Shown here: positions 1 through 8,381 of the stretch, piece by piece
How the letters are laid out: each line of letters begins with the position of its first letter
Position numbering within the stretch: position 1 is the stretch's first letter
Source: Candidatus Goldiibacteriota bacterium HGW-Goldbacteria-1
Lineage (GTDB): Bacteria > Oederibacteriota > PGYV01
Direction of reading: 5' to 3'
Assembly (NCBI GenBank): GCA_002839855.1
Contig: PGYV01000001.1
Coordinates: 272,439-336,438 of the forward strand
DNA length: 64,000 nt
Translations under genes and position numbers: made by a program
Notes under the pieces: model-generated
What the model was told of the DNA's origin: nothing
Database searches by the model: none
What the model saw: the letters and a program-made list of their open reading frames with translations, nothing else

Positions 1-781
1 TCTTTTCACCCGAACTATAGTGTAGCTTGTATTTAATACTTTTATAATTGCTATAAATACGCCTTATCTCTTTTACATCATCATAGCTTACTATCCACTT
101 TTGCTCACCCAATCCAAATATTTGTTCTGCTATTTGCTTATGGTCTTCTGGTTTATAATAATTCATATAAAGTGAATGTCCTTGAACAAAATATGGTGGA
201 TCCAAATACAAAATAGTCTTCATATCTTTGGATTTTTTAAGTTTTTTTATTAATGTAATCGCATCGCAATTAGATATCTCTATTCGACTTTTATATCTTG
301 CAATTTTCTCTATCCGACTTATTAACTCCTTCTTATTAAATCTCGCATCTATTTTCCATTTCCCTTTTTGGTCCGTTCCACCTATGACGCCACCTTTTAT
401 AATACCAGACCTATTAGTCCTATTTAAATAGAATGCTGTAAAACCAAGATTAAGTAATGTATACTCAGAAGGCCTTTTTATTCTTTTATGCATTTTTTTC
501 CATGTTTCAACATTAACCTTTGAATCATTTATGAGTTTACAAAGTCTTTCTGTATCGTATAAGACACTATGCCAAAAAGAGTAGATCATATTGTCAAAAT
601 CATTTATTACAATCTTCTTAACATATTCCGAAAATAATAATGATAGGGCAACTGATGCACCGCCAGCATATGGTTCTATATAAGTCCCATCCAAACAACC
701 ATTATTGCTAACGATGGTCTTTATATAATCTGCTATTTTGCCTTTTCCACCTGGATATCTTAACGGGGACAAAAATCGCAT
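1..781 (-). CDS. Dam-like N6-adenine DNA methyltransferase (D12 class), 3' end outside window
   Basis: This gene was read by translating the complement from the ATG at 781; it runs off the window after about 260 codons. Early residues carry the YPGGKGK motif (residues 9-15) and an EPYAGGAS motif I (36-43) that bind S-adenosylmethionine in Dam/D12-class enzymes. The catalytic motif IV DPPY lies at residues 194-197. Known members methylate adenine N6 in short DNA sites. The start ATG follows the stop of the ParB-like gene by one base, so the two are probably translated together. The region is clearly AT-rich compared with the 14-41 kb housekeeping genes, which fits acquisition with the restriction gene upstream. 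It may be a modification partner of the RM enzyme or an independent epigenetic enzyme; its target site cannot be read from sequence. Confidence 0.9.
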   Translation of the reverse strand, partial: MRFLSPLRYPGGKGKIADYIKTIVSNNGCLDGTYIEPYAGGASVALSLLFSEYVKKIVINDFDNMIYSFWHSVLYDTERLCKLINDSKVNVETWKKMHKRIKRPSEYTLLNLGFTAFYLNRTNRSGIIKGGVIGGTDQKGKWKIDARFNKKELISRIEKIARYKSRIEISNCDAITLIKKLKKSKDMKTILYLDPPYFVQGHSLYMNYYKPEDHKQIAEQIFGLGEQKWIVSYDDVKEIRRIYSNYKSIKYKLHYSSGEK

Positions 782-782
782 A

Positions 783-2117
783 CTAACACCACAACTTTAA
801 AATAAATGTACTTAAATTTTCCCAGCTCTTAATTAGGTCTTTTTCTTTTGGCTGGAAATATCTATTATGAACATAGCCATTAAATGTATCAATTGATATC
901 ACGTCATCTTTATCACTTACCGCAACGCGCAAAGGTTTCAATTCTTTACTTGTCATTATATTTTCTTTACACATATATTCTATGACTTTTGTAATTTTCT
1001 CCCGTAATCTTAATTTACTTTCTATTTCTTCTTTAGTTCCGATCTTTTTATTACTCATATATTCATCAACACTCATCTCTAAAAAAACCCTAAATAGAAT
1101 TGCTATTGCGTTTGTATATTTATCGAATTTAAGCGCTTTCAACTCAATAAAAACATCGTTAATTCTTGGCTGTCTTATTTTTAAGACATATCCACTTGGA
1201 ATTAACTTATTTCTACTTTTTGTAGACTTTAAAGATCTTGGTATTATCTTTCTTTTATCAACTAAGCTCTCTCCAAGTCCCCAAACCTCTTTGCTTGTTC
1301 TTTTAGTATCGGGCTTTTCTTCCGGAGTAAATTCGTTCAAATATCTTTGTCTATCTTCTTTTTTATATATTTTTTTAACTTTTACTCTTTTATCTATTAA
1401 ATCTCTTACGATTTTAACTAAACCTTTTACTACTTCTTTTTCTTCAACTTTCGATTCAAATAAACCATTTTCAATTTTAATGCCTAAAAATTCTTGAACT
1501 TTTTTATCTTCAACAAGTCTCTCTAAATTCGTTATAGGAATCTTATCAAAGTTTGCTTTTAAAGAATCGTCAACATCATCTCTTTTAGATAAAAAATTTA
1601 TTATTTGCAAAGATACATTCATTTTTCCTTTTGTATGTTCTTCAAATCTACGTTTTTGTTGCGCGTCCCACTCCACAACTCCTTTACCTTCATTTTCGCC
1701 AGTATGTTTTAAAACTATCCATTTATTTGCATCTTTATATTCATCAAACACAACACAATCTAACGCTTTAATTGGTTTAGCGTTAAATACGGAACTTAAT
1801 TTTATTATTTTCTTATAGAAACTTTCATTTTCATTCTTTATTATATCCGGATTAAGTAACAGTTTTAAGGCTACAACACGTCTATTGCCCTCCAGAACCA
1901 CATATGTGTCTGAATCCATTTCAGAAACCATAATGACATCAGATGGGTTAACCCCATTTTCAATTATATCTTTTGAAAGATTTATTATCTTTTTTTCTTG
2001 ATCATTAACCATTGCAATAATGGCATCCCTCTGATTTTCTTTCTGGTCAAATCTGGGATTACCAAGATTTATGGTTAACTTTTCCAATTTTATAGTTTCT
2101 CTTCTGTATTCGCCCAT
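783..2117 (-). CDS. ParB/Srx-like N-terminal domain protein of the RM cassette
   Basis: The 444-residue protein begins with a ParB-like fold: NPRFD at residues 20-24, a conserved IIENGVNPSD segment and LEGNRR at 75-80, which corresponds to the ParB box that in chromosomal ParB binds CTP and in relatives can act as nuclease or ATPase. The middle (about 200-300) is lysine-rich and charged. The last 120 residues form a separate helical domain ending in a YVHNRYF motif, reminiscent of C-terminal domains of other defence-associated ParB-like proteins; this is an inference without alignment. It is not a partition ParB: no ParA neighbour and no typical helix-turn-helix was recognised. Its ATG sits one base after the RM stop, with a Shine-Dalgarno GGGAGGTG inside the end of the RM gene. 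AT-rich. Role in the cassette is unknown. Confidence 0.75.
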   Translation of the reverse strand: MGEYRRETIKLEKLTINLGNPRFDQKENQRDAIIAMVNDQEKKIINLSKDIIENGVNPSDVIMVSEMDSDTYVVLEGNRRVVALKLLLNPDIIKNENESFYKKIIKLSSVFNAKPIKALDCVVFDEYKDANKWIVLKHTGENEGKGVVEWDAQQKRRFEEHTKGKMNVSLQIINFLSKRDDVDDSLKANFDKIPITNLERLVEDKKVQEFLGIKIENGLFESKVEEKEVVKGLVKIVRDLIDKRVKVKKIYKKEDRQRYLNEFTPEEKPDTKRTSKEVWGLGESLVDKRKIIPRSLKSTKSRNKLIPSGYVLKIRQPRINDVFIELKALKFDKYTNAIAILFRVFLEMSVDEYMSNKKIGTKEEIESKLRLREKITKVIEYMCKENIMTSKELKPLRVAVSDKDDVISIDTFNGYVHNRYFQPKEKDLIKSWENLSTFILKLWC

Positions 2118-2118
2118 C

Positions 2119-5061
2119 TTACACCTCCCTATTTTTATTACTAATCACTTTTATCAATTCAACTTCTTCTTGTGAAATCTTATATAACCCATATATTTCT
2201 TCATCAATTTTTTGCATCACTGAGTCTATTTCTTTGTCAATCTGGTTACCTTGTGCGCCTTTTCTGTTATTATTTAACTGAGAACTCAGTAACAATACTG
2301 TTTTAACTAAATCAGATATTCTTTTTTGTCTAACCACCTGAGCTTCATCCTTCTTATCTATAACAAAAATTGGTAGATTTTTTAGAAACATAGTTTTATA
2401 TATAAAGAATTCATTAGCTTTTGGCACTGTTGTTTTTTTATAATACCATTCCATTAATCGAGAATTTAGAATACCCAAAATGTAATAAATATCTACGTCG
2501 GCTTTTTCCTCAAAGTAAAAGCCACAAACCGTATCCCCGTAGTAATAACCTTTATCATCAATCATAAATCGGTTTGATTCAGCCAGTTCTGGTACAATAA
2601 TTTTAATATTGGTAAAATTCTTTGTTTTTCTCTGATTCCAAAGTTCATACCATTTTTTTGATGATTTAGTAAAGTATTCTCTCTTGTTAATTTCGGTTTT
2701 ATTAGATGTTAAAAATTTATAATAATTTGGAGCTTTAGCTTTTATTTCTTTTTCAGGTATCAAATCATTATTTACATCATATGGATAAAAAACGTATTCG
2801 TCTACAGCGTCCAAGTAGTATTTTCTTATATTTCTGCCTCTTATACATGGTTTTAAAAAAGTTTTTTCGATTTTATTGTTTTTGATTGTTTCCGAATCCA
2901 AAAGGTAGATGTCATTTAAACCGGTGACAATTCCTTCGGTAATATCATCTGTCACTTCAATCAATTTTTTAACATTATCTAATTTATTGATTTTTTCTAT
3001 TATTTTAGTTTCCAAAGGATTTCTAAAAATCCATAAACCCTCACCTAATTCTTTTTGTGGATAATATTCAAGCTTCCCATTTAAACCTATTTTGTATTTG
3101 AGCATATTGTCTTTAGCTTTAGATTTTGAAAATATAAATATACCTGTATAATTTAACGCATCTTTAAATATTGATTCATGTTCAAAATCAATAATTTCTT
3201 CAACATTGACATTGTTTAATATATACTTCCTTAATTCAATACCGTGATTGCGTTTCATAAAACCCGTAGGACAAATATATGACATAAGACCATTTTTGTT
3301 AATAATTTTTATACCCTTTTCTATAAATAATACATATATATCAAATTTTCCTTTGGCACTTGAATATACGTCAGTGTAAAACTCCTTTTCCTTTTTGAAA
3401 CCTTGAAATCCAATATACGGAGGGTTGCCGATAACGCAGTCGAATCCACCTTCTGCCATAACCTCTTTATACTGTTCTTCCCAATTAAAAGGTTTTATCT
3501 TGTAATAATCATTCCCAAAGTACCTTGTAAGCAGTAGCGGGTCGCCGGATATAAGGGAGTTGCCGCATTTGATGTTCTGATTAAGCATAGGTAGTACGCC
3601 CTGGCCGCCGATAGGCACAAATTCCCCTTCAAGCATCTTTAAAACAAGTGAAAGTTTGGTAACTTCCACTGCCTGCTCGTCTAAATCTACGCCAAATATA
3701 TGCCTTTTTAATATCTCTGCCTTTTCCGCGATATTCAGCACATCGCCCTGCTGTTTTCCCTGTTCAAATAACTTATCCTGGCTTTGTTTATCTGCTTTTT
3801 CTGTGGACTGTTTTCTTTTTAAATCCCTGTACCAGTTAAGCATTTCTTCATACGCGCGAATAAGAAAGCTGCCCGAACCGCATGCAGGGTCAAGTATTCT
3901 TAATTTTTTTATGTCTTTTTCCTTTAATTCCGCAAGCTTTTTGCCTACTGTATTCTTTACTATATAATCCACAATATACTCAGGCGTGTAATAAACGCCG
4001 CCTGCTTTTCTTACGTCAGGCTTTTCTTCGTACTTTACCTGTTTGTCCGTGACCCTTATTGTGTAACCTAAAAACTGCTCGTAAATATTTCCAAGCACTT
4101 CTAACGGTATGGCGTCAAACTGATATGGGTTATAGGTATCTTCTATTATAGCGTTAAGCGTCTTAAATTCTATTTTAAGGTCTTTTTCCCAGTCCTGCGG
4201 GCGGAACAGTTCGCTGTCAAATATGCGGTTATAAAAGGCAAATTCTTTGTCCAGTATTACCTGCATTGTCCTTGTTCCAAGGCTGTCGCTTCTGTCTTCA
4301 AACAGCGCCCTTAAAGAATGCCCTGCTACAAGCCCCCTGTCTTCACAGGAACGCATAAATACTATTCGGTCTAAAAGCTTCTGGTTAATTTCTTTTAAGT
4401 AGTCCGCGTCACGTTCCAAATCTCCGGAGTGAAATAAATCCGGGTTGTTTTTGTAGATGTCTTTGGCAAGGTGCTCACGCCAGACTTTAAGGTCATTAAG
4501 GACGGCTTTATCTACAGGAACCCTGTCTTTTGGTTTGGTTGAAAGAAGTTTGTTTAAATCCCCGTTTATAACCGATTCTTTGGAAAGCATCCAAAGGTCA
4601 TCAAATTTATCTACATACTGTTTCCAGTTAAGGTCAAGTTTTATGCCTTTTCTTATGTTTCTTATATCCGGCTTTACTGTTACGTCAAATAACTTAAAGC
4701 CTTCAAAATCGGTTAAAACCACAAAAGGCACGTCTTTTCTGCTGTACCCGTATCCTATTGCCTGATTAATAAACTTTTTATCTTCAAGGTTTACGCTTAC
4801 CTGCTTAGCCTCTACAAAAAATTCCACCCTGCCGTTGTAACGCACAGAATAGTCCACACGCTTGCGGGAAATTGCGTCTTCAAGACAGACTTCATTATGA
4901 TTGTTTGTATCCCACCCAAGCAGCCTTAAAAGAGGTTCAATGAAGGTGCTTTTGGTGTTAGCCTCGTTAAGTTCCATGGCTTCGCCGGATTTCATTTCTT
5001 TTTCAAATAAATCCACAAGCTTTTGCAGCTCTTGTTTTGCCTGTTCTTTTGTCAGGTTCAT
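2119..5061 (-). CDS. Type IIG (Eco57I-like) restriction-modification enzyme
   Basis: A single 980-residue polypeptide combines nuclease, methylase and target-recognition parts. The N-terminal domain has a PD-(D/E)XK-like pattern (D70, then E84-A-K86 in VEFFVEAKQ). A central helical connector is followed by an adenine methylase core with DPACGSGSF at about residue 390 (SAM binding) and GNPPYIGF at about 545 (catalytic motif IV). The remainder is the target-recognition region ending near KNLPIF. The length is normal for type IIG enzymes. A GGGAGG Shine-Dalgarno lies rather far (about 14 nt) upstream of the ATG. Base composition changes around 3400, just after NPPY: the first half resembles the host genes while the recognition half is strongly AT-rich like the two downstream genes. 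Enzymes of this type modify and cut at their own asymmetric site. Confidence 0.92.
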   Translation of the reverse strand: MNLTKEQAKQELQKLVDLFEKEMKSGEAMELNEANTKSTFIEPLLRLLGWDTNNHNEVCLEDAISRKRVDYSVRYNGRVEFFVEAKQVSVNLEDKKFINQAIGYGYSRKDVPFVVLTDFEGFKLFDVTVKPDIRNIRKGIKLDLNWKQYVDKFDDLWMLSKESVINGDLNKLLSTKPKDRVPVDKAVLNDLKVWREHLAKDIYKNNPDLFHSGDLERDADYLKEINQKLLDRIVFMRSCEDRGLVAGHSLRALFEDRSDSLGTRTMQVILDKEFAFYNRIFDSELFRPQDWEKDLKIEFKTLNAIIEDTYNPYQFDAIPLEVLGNIYEQFLGYTIRVTDKQVKYEEKPDVRKAGGVYYTPEYIVDYIVKNTVGKKLAELKEKDIKKLRILDPACGSGSFLIRAYEEMLNWYRDLKRKQSTEKADKQSQDKLFEQGKQQGDVLNIAEKAEILKRHIFGVDLDEQAVEVTKLSLVLKMLEGEFVPIGGQGVLPMLNQNIKCGNSLISGDPLLLTRYFGNDYYKIKPFNWEEQYKEVMAEGGFDCVIGNPPYIGFQGFKKEKEFYTDVYSSAKGKFDIYVLFIEKGIKIINKNGLMSYICPTGFMKRNHGIELRKYILNNVNVEEIIDFEHESIFKDALNYTGIFIFSKSKAKDNMLKYKIGLNGKLEYYPQKELGEGLWIFRNPLETKIIEKINKLDNVKKLIEVTDDITEGIVTGLNDIYLLDSETIKNNKIEKTFLKPCIRGRNIRKYYLDAVDEYVFYPYDVNNDLIPEKEIKAKAPNYYKFLTSNKTEINKREYFTKSSKKWYELWNQRKTKNFTNIKIIVPELAESNRFMIDDKGYYYGDTVCGFYFEEKADVDIYYILGILNSRLMEWYYKKTTVPKANEFFIYKTMFLKNLPIFVIDKKDEAQVVRQKRISDLVKTVLLLSSQLNNNRKGAQGNQIDKEIDSVMQKIDEEIYGLYKISQEEVELIKVISNKNREV

Positions 5062-5212
5062 GTAGGCTTTGCGCCCTCCCGTTGCTATTTGGTAATTATG
5101 GCTATTATAAACCCTGCCGCGTTTCGCGTCAATTTAAACCACATGATAATAAGTATCAAAATATACTTCTCAACTCAAACCCGGGGTCTGACCCCAAGTT
5201 TGAGTTGAGAAA
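5062..5212. repeat. Intergenic gap with long perfect hairpin (GGGGTCTGACCCC core)
   Basis: The arms 5167-5180 and 5198-5211 are perfectly complementary (14 bp; outer arm TTCTCAACTCAAAC) and enclose a second palindrome GGGGTCTGACCCC at 5183-5195. The hairpin lies directly after the stop of the outer-membrane TPR gene and before the RM gene, so it could end transcription, although no clear T-run follows. A related palindrome with a GGGGTATGACCCT core is at 7050-7084. Such GGGGTC-GACCC palindromes recall REP-type elements mobilised by REP-associated transposases, but no transposase is present here. Confidence 0.7.
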
Positions 5213-6343
5213 CTAATATTTCTCCAGCCAATTGATCAGCTGTATGTCATGCGGATTTAGTTCTATTGATTTTGTATATGCTTTTTTTGCTTCTGCTTTA
5301 TTTTCCAGATAAAAATTACAATTCCCGATTCTTTTATATACATCAGCCGTCTCCTGAATTAAAGCCGCCTGTTCAAAATACACCAATGCGATTTTATAAC
5401 GTTTGCGTTCAAACTCTATATCGCCTTTTTTCATAAATTCCGTGTATTCACTGTTATCAGAGGGCAGCGCGGGCAACTTTTCTGACTCCGAAATACTTTC
5501 GACATCAGAAGGTTCTACACCTTCATTTGATAGATTAGAGATTGAATCATCAATATCCTGTGCTACGCCAGACTCTTTTGCTTTTGATTTTCCAAAAGAA
5601 AAAGATATTCCGCCATTAATATACAAACCCGAATAATCAACAGGCTGAACCATAAGGGAGCCGTCTTGAGGGTAATAATAACCGGTTCCCCGGAATATTC
5701 CCTCTAAATCACCTTTTGAATACCTGTACCCCGCTTTAAAATTTAATCCAAAGTTATCATTAAACCAGTAATCTGTGCCCGCTTCAAAACAGGTTCCAAA
5801 AAATAAACCAAACGGCGTAACAGACAGCGTTCCCATTTCATCGCCTGTTGCTGTATATGCATTGCCTTCCACCTGATTTGCAATTGAATACATAATACCA
5901 GCATCAAATCCAAGAAAGAAATTCACCTGTTCATTTTTCCATTTGTCCTGAAAATACTTTCTAAACCCAAGGCCAAAATAATCAGCGCTTAAATTACTTT
6001 TCATAGTCAGTAATTCATTGGTGCTGTTAGGCCAAAACACTTTACTGTCATTATCCAGAACAATAATGTAATCATTTTTCAAATAAAACGCCCATAAACC
6101 GGACGGGCTGTCAAATATATAAGCCCCGGCAATGCTTACCAAGCCGCCGGAAGTAATCAGCCTAAAATCCGAAGATGCATTTAAAGATTCAAAACTTTCG
6201 TTTTGTTCCTGAGCGTCTTTGTTGTATTCGGTCATCGCAAGCAGATTAATTCCGCCGTTAATTTCACCAATGCTTTTAATAACTTCTCCAAAAGACATAT
6301 TTGATAAAAGCAATATTACCATTAATAGAAAGATTTTTTTCAC
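5213..6343 (-). CDS. Outer-membrane beta-barrel protein with C-terminal TPR repeats
   Basis: The protein (376 residues) starts with a cleavable signal peptide (MKKIFLLMVILLLSNMSFG). Residues 25 to about 250 alternate hydrophobic and aromatic residues with glycines (for example FGLGFRKYF, LYINGGISFSFGK), the pattern of an outer-membrane barrel. An acidic, serine-rich linker (about 255-300) leads to one and a half to two TPR motifs (YKIALVYFEQAALIQE, YKRIGNCNFYLENKAEAKKAY) typical of protein-protein docking. The start codon is GTG with Shine-Dalgarno GGGAGGGTG. The combination of barrel and TPR at the C-terminus is unusual: the TPR would lie in the periplasm if the barrel is inserted normally. 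No specific family recognised. Confidence 0.75.
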   Translation of the reverse strand: MKKIFLLMVILLLSNMSFGEVIKSIGEINGGINLLAMTEYNKDAQEQNESFESLNASSDFRLITSGGLVSIAGAYIFDSPSGLWAFYLKNDYIIVLDNDSKVFWPNSTNELLTMKSNLSADYFGLGFRKYFQDKWKNEQVNFFLGFDAGIMYSIANQVEGNAYTATGDEMGTLSVTPFGLFFGTCFEAGTDYWFNDNFGLNFKAGYRYSKGDLEGIFRGTGYYYPQDGSLMVQPVDYSGLYINGGISFSFGKSKAKESGVAQDIDDSISNLSNEGVEPSDVESISESEKLPALPSDNSEYTEFMKKGDIEFERKRYKIALVYFEQAALIQETADVYKRIGNCNFYLENKAEAKKAYTKSIELNPHDIQLINWLEKY

Positions 6344-6369
6344 TTCACCCTCCCGGTCAGCTTTGCTGT

Positions 6370-6570
6370 TTATTTTACTTTCATTACCATATAACGCCCG
6401 CTGTTATTCTTTACAAGAAAATGTGACTTTTCGCAGAAACTGCATTTAACTTCTTTTATATCTTCCTCTGTTTCCATTACCCATGTTGTCTGCCCGCACG
6501 AACACACAAACAGGCTGTGATATTTGTCATCTTCCCACACCCTCCCAAAAACTCTTGCCTTTCCCTTCAT
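6370..6570 (-). CDS. Small zinc-ribbon protein, copy 1
   Basis: A 66-residue protein with C23-x-C25 and C43-x2-C46, a small zinc ribbon. It is a paralog of the gene at 7123-7323: both share the patterns WED, SLFVCSCG, ETEED and GRYMV at the same positions. A longer reading frame opens at 6660, but I choose the internal ATG at 6570 because the paralog starts there, a GGGAG Shine-Dalgarno precedes it, and a promoter lies at 6632-6660 inside the longer frame. Function unknown; the size and single zinc site suggest nucleic-acid or protein binding. Confidence 0.75.
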   Translation of the reverse strand: MKGKARVFGRVWEDDKYHSLFVCSCGQTTWVMETEEDIKEVKCSFCEKSHFLVKNNSGRYMVMKVK

Positions 6571-6631
6571 CTTCGGCTCCCATCTACCCCCGCGCCACTT
6601 GCATTTATTAGAAAATGAAAGAACAATATTT

Positions 6632-6660
6632 ATATTACATATTTGTAGGTGTTTTGTCAA
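6632..6660 (-). promoter_or_regulatory. Sigma-70 type promoter of zinc-ribbon copy 1
   Basis: On the minus strand TTGACA (6655-6660) is followed by a 17-bp spacer and TAATAT (6632-6637). The promoter of the paralog at 7387-7415 has the same spacing and shares the spacer start CTACAAA, so the gene was duplicated together with its promoter. Confidence 0.75.
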
Positions 6661-7049
6661 GTTAATACTTCTGTTAACTACCCTAAAATACTAATGGCGG
6701 CTTGGATGCTTTGAGGCTTAGAGGCTTGGTAAAAACAACTACAAAGGCCGCGGGCTGAAGACCCGCGTCTACCAGGTCATAAATACAAACTGTGCGATAA
6801 CAAGACACATTCAAAACCCGGACAGCGCGGGAGCGCTATCCCTACAAAAAATTAAGCCAACTACCGCGAACTAAAGACCCGTGTCTGCAACGGCACAAAT
6901 CTAAACAACGCGCCCTGCCATCTCCGCCATAACAGTTTTTTGCTGCGACGGCCGGAAAAGGGACGCGGCTACCAATTCCAATTCAAATACGAGCTGCAAT
7001 ACATTGCGGTTCTACAGGTAAAAACCAGCATCACGCGTCAGAAATGTTC
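6661..7049. repeat. Gene-free gap filled with dispersed repeats
   Basis: This gap holds no gene. In order it contains a degenerate 8-bp array of the GGCTTGGAT type (about 6697-6730), a hairpin with stem CGCGGGC/GACCCGCG and tail TCTACCA (6748-6774), a second hairpin type with stem GACAGCGC/GCGCTATC and tail CCTACAAA (6818-6848), a decayed copy of the first (6864-6889) and a short hairpin around 6992-7016. The same modules return in other gaps of the window (7.5, 8.4, 10.1, 13.5, 57.9, 61.8 kb). Confidence 0.8.
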
Positions 7050-7084
7050 AATGCAAACTTGGGGTATGACCCTAAGTTTGCATT
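7050..7084. repeat. Palindrome with GGGGTATGACCCT core, second copy
   Basis: Perfect 11-bp arms AATGCAAACTT (7050-7060) and AAGTTTGCATT (7074-7084) enclose GGGGTATGACCCT. The core matches that of the hairpin at 5183-5195 while the outer arms differ, as expected of a REP-like family with a conserved core. Confidence 0.7.
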
Positions 7085-7122
7085 AAGATCAGCGATTATC
7101 CCGGACAGGATATTAGAAATTT

Positions 7123-7323
7123 TTACGCGTTTTCCAATACCATATAACGTCCGGTTTTGCTTTTTTTCAGGTAGTGTGTGTTTGCGCAGATATTGCATAT
7201 AACTTTTTTGGGATCTTCTTCGGTTTCAATTACCCACTCCCTTTTCCCGCACGAACACACAAACAGGCTTTGAAACCTGTTATCCTCCCAGATTCTCCCA
7301 AAAACTTTTTTCTTTGTACCCAT
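7123..7323 (-). CDS. Small zinc-ribbon protein, copy 2
   Basis: A 66-residue protein with the zinc-ribbon cysteines C23, C25, C43 and C46, paralogous to 6370-6570 (same motif positions, same length). The ATG at 7323 has a GGGAG Shine-Dalgarno. It is surrounded by repeat-rich gaps and has its own promoter, so it is probably transcribed alone. The family is not one I can name; the conserved WED and GRYMV ends may serve as quick search anchors. Two copies less than 1 kb apart suggest a recent tandem duplication that was then separated by repeat insertion. Confidence 0.75.
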   Translation of the reverse strand: MGTKKKVFGRIWEDNRFQSLFVCSCGKREWVIETEEDPKKVICNICANTHYLKKSKTGRYMVLENA

Positions 7324-7386
7324 TTTTTTCTCCCTTCTGCCCCCTGCATCATTATGCTGCCTATATAATGATCAGGACCCAATTTA

Positions 7387-7415
7387 AATTTACTATTTTG
7401 TAGCTATTTTGTCAA
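7387..7415 (-). promoter_or_regulatory. Sigma-70 type promoter of zinc-ribbon copy 2
   Basis: Minus-strand TTGACA (7410-7415), 17-bp spacer, TAAATT (7387-7392). It matches the promoter of the paralog in spacing and in the CTACAAAATA spacer segment. Confidence 0.7.
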
Positions 7416-7437
7416 GTAGGTTTTTTGATTAAATACG

Positions 7438-7594
7438 CAAAAGGGACGGAGGGACAGTAAAACAGATGCTTGGAAGGTTAGATGCTTGGAGGCTTTGTAA
7501 AGACAATAACAAAAACCAAATCAAATACCGGACAGCGCGGGAGCGCTGTCCCTACAAAGACAAACCAACAACCGCGGGATGAAGTCCTGCGTCA
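7438..7594. repeat. Composite repeat block: minisatellites plus two hairpins
   Basis: In order: GGGACGGAGGGACAG (about 7441), degenerate GATGCTTGGA units (about 7466-7495), the hairpin GACAGCGCGGGAGCGCTGTC (7531-7550) with tail CCTACAAA, and a CCGCGGGATGAAGTCCTGCG hairpin (7572-7591) that stops just before the stop codon of the next gene. The order of modules is nearly the same as at 8382-8547. Confidence 0.8.
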
Positions 7595-7595
7595 G

Positions 7596-8252
7596 TTATA
7601 GTATGCAGTCAGGATCTTCCATGTCTATTAATCCATCGCAGTCGTCATCAATCCCGTTGTTACATATCTCCGTTTGCGGCATCAACGGTTCAGCATTACA
7701 GATTGCCCCGCCGCCGCTGTCGCACACAAAAACACCGGATTGTCTGCACGCACCCAGCCCTTCAAAACACTGCTGTCCCAAATCAGGAAAATCTTCATCA
7801 ACAAGGCCGTCACAGTCATCGTCAAGGCCGTTGCATATCTCTGTCTGCGGTTCCAATGCTACAGCGTTACAGATTACCCCGCTGCTGCCGTTGCACACAA
7901 AAACACCGGATTGCCTGCATGCGCCATACCCTTCAAAACACTCCTGCCCCTGTTCAGGAAAATCATTGTCAATAATACCGTCGCAGTCGTCGTCAATACC
8001 ATTACACTGCTCCGGGCTGCAGATTCTTGTGGTTGTGGGGGTTGGAGTAATTGTGCATGTGGGTGTTGCGGAAGTTATGGGCGTAGCGGTGCACGTGACC
8101 GTGGCAGTATAATCGCATGTATGCGTGGATGTGGCTATAACCACGACAGTAACTTCCACAACCGTGGGGCAGGTATTACATGGTTTCTGGCAGGAAACTG
8201 TCAGAAACAGTATAATGTATAATAAAACAAAAACAGTTAATATTCTTTTCAT
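7596..8252 (-). CDS. Cys-rich lipoprotein with MopE-type DDDCDG repeats
   Basis: A 218-residue predicted lipoprotein: signal peptide and lipobox LTVSC with C21. Residues 30-85 form a Thr/Pro-rich linker with several Cys (TVTCTATPITSATPTC), typical of an extended surface stalk. The rest holds three copies of a CNGIDDDCDG-type motif (about 85, 140 and 200), each followed by an acidic D/E run and separated by GACRQSGVFVC segments. This motif is known from MopE-like and other extracellular proteins (putative metal-binding motif) and probably binds calcium or copper through the Asp cluster with disulfide-bonded Cys. ATG with GGAGG Shine-Dalgarno. Single gene between repeat-rich gaps. Opposite-strand frames over this gene are shadows of the repeats. 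Confidence 0.8.
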   Translation of the reverse strand: MKRILTVFVLLYIILFLTVSCQKPCNTCPTVVEVTVVVIATSTHTCDYTATVTCTATPITSATPTCTITPTPTTTRICSPEQCNGIDDDCDGIIDNDFPEQGQECFEGYGACRQSGVFVCNGSSGVICNAVALEPQTEICNGLDDDCDGLVDEDFPDLGQQCFEGLGACRQSGVFVCDSGGGAICNAEPLMPQTEICNNGIDDDCDGLIDMEDPDCIL

Positions 8253-8381
8253 TTAATTCCTCCATTTTATAAAGGCCTGATGTCTGCCCTGACATATAAC
8301 TTTAAAGCTTTTCAAGTCTATAACAACACCGGGCATTCAGCAAGCGGAAAATACATAGATGAAAACTGCAATAAAAATACG

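Noticed and set aside
228-431. Plus-strand 67-residue frame
   Set aside because: Lies opposite the methylase gene and has no supporting features.
982-1497. Plus-strand 171-residue frame
   Set aside because: Shadow of the ParB-like gene, strongly hydrophobic because of AT-rich antisense codons.
7579-8222. Plus-strand frames over the Cys-rich lipoprotein
   Set aside because: They are shadows of the repetitive DDDCDG coding sequence on the minus strand, which has signal peptide, lipobox and Shine-Dalgarno.
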